Shown here piece by piece: positions 1-4,972 of a DNA stretch of 9,718 bases (positions are counted from its first letter, which is position 1; each line of letters opens with the position of its first letter). The DNA is from an uncultured bacterium (lineage in GTDB: Bacteria; Actinomycetota; Coriobacteriia; Coriobacteriales; Coriobacteriaceae), in contig CAJMNP010000026.1 in NCBI GenBank assembly GCA_905214895.1, positions 1 through 9,718 on the forward strand, read 5' to 3'. The translations under genes and the position numbers were made by a program. Under the pieces are notes generated by a model. The model saw nothing but the letters and a program-made list of their open reading frames with translations, was not told where the DNA came from and made no database searches.

Positions 1-509
1 TGGGCAACCTGGTCGCCTGGATCTTCGCCCCGCTCGGCTTTAGCACCTGGCAGGCAACTGCGCTGACCGTCTCGGGCCTTGTCGCTAAGGAGAACGTCGT
101 CGCCACCGCCGGTTCGCTGCTGTCCGTCGCCGACGCCGGCGAGACCGACCCGAGCCTGTGGACCGCGTTCGCCGGCATGTTCCCGACTATGGGCGCTTGC
201 GTTGCCTTTGGTGCGTTCAACCTGCTGTGCGCTCCGTGCTTTGCCGCCATGGGCACTATCCGCAACCAGATGGATTCCGGCAAGTGGACCGCCATCGCGA
301 TCGGTTACGAGTGCGCCTTTGCTTGGGTCATTGGTCTGTTCATCAACCAGTTCTACAACCTGTTCGTTCTTGGACAGTTTGGTATCTGGACGGTTGTGGC
401 CATCGTGCTGCTGGTTGCGATGCTCTTCCAGATCTTCCGTCCCATGCCTAAACATGCTTGGACCGACGAGGACGAGACCAACACTGCTTCCGCCGCAGTT
501 TCCGCTTAA
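1..509 (+). CDS. feoB: Ferrous iron transporter B, C-terminal part (5' truncated by window)
   Basis: This is the last 168 codons of a protein that starts before the window (reading frame from base 3, TAA at 507-509). FeoB is the cytoplasmic-membrane Fe2+ permease, with an N-terminal GTPase that lies outside the window. The visible part is the C-terminal Gate/core membrane domain. Residues 25-36 of the fragment carry the FeoB-type GLVAKENVVATAG motif. Hydrophobic helices follow around residues 60-85, 95-120 and 125-148, with the cysteine pair in the LLCAPCFAAMGTIR segment, where FeoB proteins usually have a PCxA-type motif. The tail is short, polar and Ala/Thr/Ser-rich. No FeoA/FeoC domain is fused at this end. 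A strong terminator begins 30 bp after the stop, and a FeoB-associated small protein follows, which supports the call. Identification is by family motif and neighbour; I am confident of FeoB but cannot see its G domain. Confidence 0.9.
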   Translation, partial: GNLVAWIFAPLGFSTWQATALTVSGLVAKENVVATAGSLLSVADAGETDPSLWTAFAGMFPTMGACVAFGAFNLLCAPCFAAMGTIRNQMDSGKWTAIAIGYECAFAWVIGLFINQFYNLFVLGQFGIWTVVAIVLLVAMLFQIFRPMPKHAWTDEDETNTASAAVSA

Positions 510-538
510 GTCCGAATAAGGATTAGCCCCTTTCCATG

Positions 539-571
539 AGCCCGGGTGTCCCAGCGACACTCGGGCTTTTT
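539..571 (+). terminator. Intrinsic terminator of feoB
   Basis: A 12-bp stem, AGCCCGGGTGTC paired with GACACTCGGGCT (one G-T wobble), closes on the 5-nt loop CCAGC and runs into five T residues. It starts 30 bp after the feoB stop codon. It should end most feoB transcripts, so the small downstream gene at 714 probably depends on read-through or its own promoter. Confidence 0.88.
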
Positions 572-581
572 GGTGCAATGG

Positions 582-655
582 GGGACAGATTGCTTTGCTC
601 CAGAAGTAAGATGTGGCGTTTCCGCAGATAAAACCGACCAAAACAAACCTGTCCC
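582..655. repeat. Putative palindromic intergenic element with GGGACAG/CTGTCCC ends
   Basis: The otherwise gene-free stretch between the feoB terminator and the next gene is bounded by GGGACAG (582-588) and its exact inverse CTGTCCC (649-655). The interior is A/C-rich and has no ORF. Ends of this kind resemble short REP/MITE-like intergenic repeats in many bacteria. Only one copy is present here, so repeat status is an inference from the terminal inverted repeat alone. A T-run follows the right end (656-660). Confidence 0.4.
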
Positions 656-713
656 TTTTTGGCAGGTGGAAGATGGGGTAAAGTAAGTGGTGGTTAACTA
701 GAGGAGGCTTACT

Positions 714-914
714 ATGGCACCTATCGATATTGTTGTGTTGGCTGTTATCGGCATTGCGTTTGTCGCCGTGTGCGTGCGTATCTACCGAAAGGGCACCTGC
801 GCCGACTGCGCCCAGGGTGGCGTTTGTACGGGGCATTGCTCCAACAAAAAGACCTGCGCCGCACTTAAGGGCGTAGACAAAATCGCCGAAGACTTGGGCC
901 GCGGTATCAAATAA
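714..914 (+). CDS. FeoB-associated Cys-rich membrane protein
   Basis: This 66-residue protein has one N-terminal membrane helix (about residues 4-22, IDIVVLAVIGIAFVAVCV) and then a basic, cysteine-rich tail with Cys at 29, 32, 38, 42 and 48, plus Cys20 in the helix. The layout (single helix, then CxxC and further Cys/Gly pairs) and the position directly after feoB match the FeoB-associated Cys-rich membrane protein family (Pfam FeoB_associated). The role of that family is not firmly established. A part in Fe2+ uptake, by metal binding or as a FeoC-like partner, is inferred from linkage and the cysteines. The start is set by a strong SD (AGAGGAGG, 700-707) 6 nt before ATG. The gene lies 204 bp after feoB, behind that gene's terminator. 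A weak TAAAGT (679-684) could be its -10, but no convincing -35 was found. Confidence 0.82.
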   Translation: MAPIDIVVLAVIGIAFVAVCVRIYRKGTCADCAQGGVCTGHCSNKKTCAALKGVDKIAEDLGRGIK

Positions 915-928
915 AGGTCCAGGCACCC

Positions 929-963
929 AAGCGCCTCGCGAGCATCCGTTCGCGGGGCGCTTT
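929..963 (+). terminator. Probable terminator of the FeoB-associated gene
   Basis: AAGCGCCTCGCGA (929-941) pairs with TCGCGGGGCGCTT (950-962), giving a 13-bp stem with one T-G wobble and an 8-nt loop, 14 bp after the stop codon. The stem is strong but the T tract is only about three bases, so termination may be partial or factor-assisted. Confidence 0.65.
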
Positions 964-993
964 GCACATTTGGGGGAGAGTGTGGCGAGTTGA

Positions 994-1107
994 AGAGTAT
1001 TTTTGGGTATCGCTAACTATGTGGTCAACGGCCCGCTCACCGTGGTCCATGCCGTAGCGAGCGCCAATCTCGCCGTCGAAGGCATGACCAACTACCTGGA
1101 CCTCTAA
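994..1107 (+). pseudogene. Possible 3' remnant of an unidentified gene
   Basis: A frame that is open only from the TGA at 991-993 to the TAA at 1105-1107 gives 37 protein-like residues ending in EGMTNYLDL. It has G/C-ending codons like the real genes here (aac, ggc, ccg, ctc, gtg). It has no good start codon or SD: the first ATG is near the end, at 1084. The tail overlaps repeat copy 1, and repeat copy 2 can be read as the similar EGMTDYLSP at 9494-9520. This may be the decayed end of a lost gene whose terminator is the repeat, or simply chance openness in high-GC sequence. I do not recognise the family. The rest of 964-1205 holds only this and the repeat. Confidence 0.25.
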
Positions 1108-1201
1108 CTCCATCCCGCCCATCAGTTGCGGTGAAATACAGACTGTTTTGGCCGTCAAAGGCCTTATCTACTCCGTATTCCACCGCAACTTTTTTGTGGG
1201 G
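1077..1201 (+). repeat. Structured intergenic repeat, copy 1
   Basis: This copy aligns without gaps to 9493-9617 (offset 8416; 106 of 125 positions identical by hand count). Its core at 1125-1189 is a long hairpin. GTTGCGGTGAAATACAGA pairs with TCCGTATTCCACCGCAAC, with two A-C mismatches. An apical stem GGCC (1150-1153)/GGCC (1160-1163) closes the loop GTCAAA. Six T residues follow (1190-1195), so it can act as a terminator for plus-strand transcripts. It ends 4 bp before the kdpE stop codon, between convergent units. On the minus strand there is no T-run, so it is not an obvious terminator for kdpDE. Confidence 0.8.
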
Positions 1202-1205
1202 TGGG

Positions 1206-1910
1206 CTAGAGACGCTGCATGCGGTACCCGACACCCATGTGCGTCTGAATCATCTTGGGGTGAGAGGGGTCTGCCTCGATCTTCTTGCGCAGGGTGCGCA
1301 TGAACACGCGCAGGCTCGCCAGATCGCTGTCCCAGCTCGTGCCCCATATCTCGCGGGTGATGAAGGTGTGGGTGAGCACCTTGTCGACGTTTTTCGCCAG
1401 AAGGACGAGCAATTTGTACTCGGTTGGGGTGAGCGAGAGCTCGCGTCCGTCTTTCGTCGCGTATCCCGCGGCGTAGTCGATATGCAGCGGACCGTTGTCG
1501 AACGTGCTCGCTTCTGTCGATTCGCTTGACGCCATCGAGGAGCGCCTCAAATTCGCACGGACGCGCGCGAGCAACTCATCCACAGAAAAGGGCTTGGTGA
1601 GGTAGTCGTCTGCCCCTGCGTCAAGTGCTGCAATCTTGTCGGAATCTTCGGTGCGCGCCGAAATGACGATAATGGGGACTGCCGACCAGCTTCGGATCTT
1701 CGTGATGACCTCGATACCGTCAATGTCGGGAAGGCCGAGGTCGAGCATGATGAGGCTGGGGCCGTGCGACACCGCATCCATGATGGCGGCCTGGCCGTTG
1801 CAAACCTTGCTCACGACATAGCCGTGGAGGTCAAGCGCGGTCGAAACGAGGTTTTGAACGGTCAGGTCATCTTCGACCAGGAGGATGCGTGGCTTAGCGG
1901 CATTATTCAT
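1206..1910 (-). CDS. kdpE: KdpE, OmpR/PhoB-family response regulator of the kdp operon
   Basis: This 234-residue DNA-binding response regulator is phosphorylated by KdpD and activates the kdp pump genes. The receiver domain (about residues 7-120) has the acidic pair Asp14/Asp15, phospho-acceptor Asp57 in LIMLDLGLPDIDG, switch Ser84 in VISAR, Tyr103 and Lys106 in DDYLTKPF. A winged-helix Trans_reg_C domain follows (about 155-232), with LSLTPTEYKLLVLL near its start and the terminal GVGYRM hairpin. The length is normal for KdpE. The ATG at 1910 is chosen because the protein then begins MNNAAKPRILLVEDD, just ahead of the receiver fold. It overlaps the last codons of kdpD by 8 nt, the usual sign of translational coupling. 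The same frame stays open upstream inside kdpD, but that extension is antisense-like filler with no receiver homology. The gene converges on repeat copy 1. Confidence 0.96.
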   Translation of the reverse strand: MNNAAKPRILLVEDDLTVQNLVSTALDLHGYVVSKVCNGQAAIMDAVSHGPSLIMLDLGLPDIDGIEVITKIRSWSAVPIIVISARTEDSDKIAALDAGADDYLTKPFSVDELLARVRANLRRSSMASSESTEASTFDNGPLHIDYAAGYATKDGRELSLTPTEYKLLVLLAKNVDKVLTHTFITREIWGTSWDSDLASLRVFMRTLRKKIEADPSHPKMIQTHMGVGYRMQRL

Positions 1911-4638
1911 GAATCTCGATCTCCTCGGCGGGCAGGGTAAAACGGAAGACGGCCCCATGGGGGTGGTTGTCGCGAGCTTCGATGACGCCGCCATGCGCCT
2001 CCACGATGGAGCGGCAGAGCGACAGCCCAAGGCCGATGCTTCGACGCGAATCCACGGGCCGCGTATTGCGTGAGGTGAAGAAGCGCTCAAAGATATGAGG
2101 CTTGTCGCAGTCTGCCACACCCGGCCCATCGTCTGCGACGTCCACCACGACGAACGCACCCTCGCGACGTGCGCTGATGGTGACAGTCGAGTCCTCGGGC
2201 GTGTATCTGAAGGCGTTCATGATGAGATTCGTAAGCACCTGCATGATGAGATGGACGTCGATGCGTACCAGCAGGATGTCGTCAGTGTGCTCGATGGTGA
2301 CGGTACGTCCATGCGATGCTTGGGCGACATGGCTGAGGGCGGCCTCGATGACCTCGTCGATGAGCTCGGATGTGAAGTTGAGGCAAATGGTGCCATCCTC
2401 GACGCGTGTGATGGCGAGGAGGTTCTCCACGGTATCGATAAGCCAGAGGGAGTCGTCGTAGATGGCATCGGCAAGATCGCAGCGTTGTTCGAGGCTGAGC
2501 TTCTCGTCGCTCTTCCGAAGGATTGCCGCAGATCCGGATATAGCCGTGAGTGGTGTCCTCAAATCGTGGCCGATGGAGCGCAAAAGGTTGGCGCGCAGCT
2601 GCTCGTTTTTCGCCAAGACCGCAGCCTCTTCGCGCTCTTGCGCCGCCCGGTCGCTTTCGAGCGCCAAGGCGCATTCGCCTACGATAGATAGGACGATCGA
2701 ATGCTCGAAGGCTTCGATCTCGCGCCCCTCCAGGTCGATGCCGATGACACCGAATACCTTGTCGCCGGTGCGAACCGCGAGGTAGAGGCAGCGCGCCTCG
2801 GGCAGGGTCCGCGTGCTTGCGCCCGCGCGTTTGTTGTTGGTGTAGGTCCAGGTTGCAACAGCGCGCTCGTAGTCGGTGAGCAGCGACGCGGATCGGTTTT
2901 CGGTGCCAGCGGACTCATAGAGCGTCTTGCCGAGCGTGCCGTGTTCGGCGGTGTAGAAGACCACGTCGAGTTTTAGCAGTTTGATGAGTTGGTTCATGGC
3001 GACGCGGGCACACTCCTCCGCGCTATGGGCTTGCTGCAAGAGCTGGTTCGTTTCGAGGAGTACGCGCGTTTTGAATGCGTTCTCGGCGGAGGTACGGGCG
3101 TTGTCGGCGATGCGCGCAGTTAACTCGCCGGCGACCATAGCGGTAGCGAACATGATGCCGAACGTGACCAGATAGCTTCGGTCGTAGCTGGCGAGCGAAA
3201 ACAGAGGCGTTACGAAGCAGAAGTTGTAAAGCACTACAGAGAGCACGCTCGATACGATCGTGCAGATACGCCCCGTCGTGGTGACGGCGGTCAGCAGGGC
3301 CGTGAGGATATAGAGGGATATGATGCTGGAATCGGCAAATCCCAGATGGCGGAAAGCCGTGCCGATCGCTGTGGCGACAAGAGAGAGGGCCAGCGTGCGA
3401 AGCACGTTTCGGCTGCTGGGCGGCTGCAGGGCGAGCGCATGGCGGCGTCCTTTGGGTCGGGAGGGCGGAGTCGACTGGTCTGGAATGATGTAAATGTCGA
3501 GGTTCGGGGCGAATGTTATGAGCTGTTCTACGAGAGATTTGCGGCCAAAGAGGGCCTGACGGACGCTGCTGTGCTCGCCCGTGCGCCCCATGACGATCTT
3601 CGAAATACCCGACAGGCGTGCGAACTCGGAGATCTGAAACGCGACGTCGTCGCCATAGACGGTTTCCATATGTGCTCCGAGCTGCTCGGCTAGGGCGATA
3701 TTGTCTGCAAGCTTGGCGCGCTCATCATCGCTCATGGCTTGCGTGCGCGGGCTCTCTACGAACAGGGCGACGAGCTCGCTGCGAAACGCTTTCGCCATGC
3801 GTGCGGCGGCACGGACGATGCGGGGATTGGTCGGCGCCGGGGAGACACAGACTAAGATACGCTCCCTGGTGTAGTAGTCACGGTTTCCCAGCACGCGTGC
3901 GGCGTCTGTGAGGTGGCCGGTGCGATCGGCGCAGCGGCGCAGCGCGATTTCTCGGAGTGCGGTGAGGTTCTCGACGGTAAAAAAATGCTGTTGCGCTCGC
4001 TCGGCTTGTGCGGGACGGTAGACGAGGCCGGCGCGAAGGCGCTCAAGTAGGTCTTCGGGCTCTATGTCAACGAGCTCGACCTGGTCGGCATCATCGAAGA
4101 TGCGGTCGGGGATTCGTTCGCTCACGACAACGCCGGTGATGGATGCAACCATGTCGTTTAGGCTCTCGATATGCTGAACGTTCACAGTCGTATAGACGTC
4201 GATGCCTGCATGTAGAAGTTCCTCGACGTCTTGATAACGTTTGTCGTGGCGAGACCCCGGCGCATTCGTATGGGCGAGCTCGTCGACAAGGATGAGCTGA
4301 GGGGCGCGTTCGATAGCCGCATCTAGATCGAACTCGCTGAGCGCAATGCCGTTGTGCTCAGCGAGTTTACAGGGCACGTTCTCAAGCCCTTGTGCAAGAT
4401 GGGCAGTTGCCGGACGTTCGTGCGGCTCGATGTATCCCGCGACGACGTCGACACCTCGCCGCTTGGCGGCGTGGGCGGCTTGAAGCATCGCATAGGTTTT
4501 GCCTGCACCAGCAGCGTAGCCAAAGAAAATCTTGAGGTGTCCCCGGCTGGTTCGAGCGTCATCGGCGGCCTCGTCTTTCTCAATTGCCTTGAGGATGAGG
4601 TCTGGATTGACGCGAGTGTCCGATGCGTCGCGCTGCAT
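1903..4638 (-). CDS. kdpD: KdpD, K+/osmotic-stress sensor histidine kinase
   Basis: This full-length 911-residue membrane sensor kinase controls KdpE. The N-terminal KdpD domain (about 33-240) has Walker A GYAAGAGKT (40-48) and Walker B LILVDE (115-120), followed by the family's AHTNAPGSRH and VNVQHIESLND signatures. A universal-stress-like domain lies near 250-380, then a four-helix DUF4118-type membrane region near 415-520 and a GAF-like region. The kinase core has His691 in SIGHDLRTPL, an N-box with Asn808, DDGPGV (836-841), FERFF and GLGLSL (869-874). All catalytic motifs are intact. The frame extends upstream to 4734, but ATG 4638 is preferred. It has GAAAGG a few nt upstream, and LKIFFG then falls where family members place it; an alternative ATG lies at 4674. 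The gene is transcribed away from kdpFABC, unlike the single kdpFABCDE operon of E. coli. Confidence 0.95.
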   Translation of the reverse strand: MQRDASDTRVNPDLILKAIEKDEAADDARTSRGHLKIFFGYAAGAGKTYAMLQAAHAAKRRGVDVVAGYIEPHERPATAHLAQGLENVPCKLAEHNGIALSEFDLDAAIERAPQLILVDELAHTNAPGSRHDKRYQDVEELLHAGIDVYTTVNVQHIESLNDMVASITGVVVSERIPDRIFDDADQVELVDIEPEDLLERLRAGLVYRPAQAERAQQHFFTVENLTALREIALRRCADRTGHLTDAARVLGNRDYYTRERILVCVSPAPTNPRIVRAAARMAKAFRSELVALFVESPRTQAMSDDERAKLADNIALAEQLGAHMETVYGDDVAFQISEFARLSGISKIVMGRTGEHSSVRQALFGRKSLVEQLITFAPNLDIYIIPDQSTPPSRPKGRRHALALQPPSSRNVLRTLALSLVATAIGTAFRHLGFADSSIISLYILTALLTAVTTTGRICTIVSSVLSVVLYNFCFVTPLFSLASYDRSYLVTFGIMFATAMVAGELTARIADNARTSAENAFKTRVLLETNQLLQQAHSAEECARVAMNQLIKLLKLDVVFYTAEHGTLGKTLYESAGTENRSASLLTDYERAVATWTYTNNKRAGASTRTLPEARCLYLAVRTGDKVFGVIGIDLEGREIEAFEHSIVLSIVGECALALESDRAAQEREEAAVLAKNEQLRANLLRSIGHDLRTPLTAISGSAAILRKSDEKLSLEQRCDLADAIYDDSLWLIDTVENLLAITRVEDGTICLNFTSELIDEVIEAALSHVAQASHGRTVTIEHTDDILLVRIDVHLIMQVLTNLIMNAFRYTPEDSTVTISARREGAFVVVDVADDGPGVADCDKPHIFERFFTSRNTRPVDSRRSIGLGLSLCRSIVEAHGGVIEARDNHPHGAVFRFTLPAEEIEIHE

Positions 4639-4710
4639 AGCGTAGCCTTTCTGAAACGTTGCCCATGCGTGCATACGCGGTGAGGACGCCACTGTATGCT
4701 CGCGAGGTCG

Positions 4711-4716
4711 AGTATA
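4711..4716 (-). promoter_or_regulatory. Candidate -10 of the kdpDE promoter
   Basis: On the minus strand the sequence reads TATACT, one base from consensus, 72 bp ahead of the kdpD start. No good -35 lies 16-18 bp upstream. The 11-bp repeats at 4739-4771 sit there instead, as expected for an activator-dependent promoter. Confidence 0.4.
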
Positions 4717-4738
4717 GGCGCACTGCAGCCGCAATAGT

Positions 4739-4771
4739 GCTTTCTACCTGCATCTTTACGGCATCTTAAGG
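4739..4771. promoter_or_regulatory. Candidate KdpE binding sites (11-bp direct repeats)
   Basis: Two clear units, GCATCTTTACG (4750-4760) and GCATCTTAAGG (4761-4771), match at eight positions at exactly 11-bp spacing. A weaker third unit, GCTTTCTACCT (4739-4749), precedes them in register. OmpR/PhoB-family regulators such as KdpE bind head-to-tail direct repeats with about one helical turn between units, so this is the best operator candidate in the divergent region. The specific base sequence recognised by this KdpE is unknown to me. Confidence 0.5.
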
Positions 4772-4773
4772 TC

Positions 4774-4802
4774 GTGAGCCCCGGCCCTCACGCCTCTTTA
4801 AT
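4774..4802 (+). promoter_or_regulatory. Candidate kdpFABC promoter
   Basis: TTTAAT (4797-4802) is a 5/6 match to the -10 consensus. The hexamer 17 bp upstream (GTGAGC, 4774-4779) is a poor -35. The weak -35 directly downstream of the 11-bp repeats fits a promoter that needs bound KdpE. The -35 lies within an inverted repeat, CGTGAG (4773-4778)/CTCACG (4787-4792), of unknown meaning. Start-site data would be needed to confirm it. Confidence 0.4.
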
Positions 4803-4808
4803 CTCTAG

Positions 4809-4861
4809 AAGCGTTTACTGTCCCCAGGCGCTTGCGAGAGCAGGCGTCCGAGACATCGGAC
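4809..4861 (+). other. Hairpins in the kdpFABC 5' leader
   Basis: Two potential RNA hairpins lie between the candidate promoter and the kdpF SD. The first pairs AAGCG (4809-4813) with CGCTT (4829-4833), with an inner CTG/CAG. The second is a perfect six-base stem, GTCCGA (4846-4851)/TCGGAC (4856-4861), with a GACA tetraloop ending 9 nt before the SD. Neither has a T-run, so they are not simple terminators. The leader does not show the conserved motifs I would look for in a c-di-AMP (ydaO) riboswitch. Confidence 0.35.
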
Positions 4862-4882
4862 CGCGCGTGAAAGGGGCGGTAA

Positions 4883-4969
4883 ATGAACATCCTCATTCCC
4901 ATCATCGGAGTCGTCTGCATTGGACTCCTTATCTATTACATCTACATTCTGATGAGGAGTGATTCGTAA
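4883..4969 (+). CDS. kdpF: KdpF, small membrane subunit of the Kdp pump
   Basis: This 28-residue ORF encodes essentially one membrane helix (MNILIPIIGVVCIGLLIYYI, then YILMRSDS). It sits immediately before kdpA, exactly where KdpF is found in kdp operons, and is about the usual KdpF length of under 30 residues. KdpF stabilises the assembled KdpABC complex in the membrane. The start is supported by AAGGGG (4871-4876), six nt before the ATG. The stop is separated from the kdpA ATG by only 3 nt, and the kdpA SD (AGGAG, 4955-4959) lies inside kdpF, so the two are probably translationally coupled. The residue sequence is poorly conserved in this family, so the call rests on size, hydrophobicity and position. 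Confidence 0.85.
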   Translation: MNILIPIIGVVCIGLLIYYIYILMRSDS

Positions 4970-4972
4970 ACT

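Noticed and set aside
1911..2159. N-terminal extension of the kdpE frame to an upstream ATG
   Set aside because: It lies inside kdpD in another frame, has no receiver-domain similarity, and would displace the receiver domain from its usual N-terminal place. ATG 1910 gives a normal KdpE.
4639..4734. Longer KdpD starting at 4734 or 4674
   Set aside because: The extra residues lack family character and would run into the divergent promoter region. ATG 4638 has a purine-rich SD and a normal N-terminus.
4803..4882. c-di-AMP (ydaO) riboswitch in the kdpFABC leader
   Set aside because: The leader is too short and I do not see the conserved motifs. Only simple hairpins are present.
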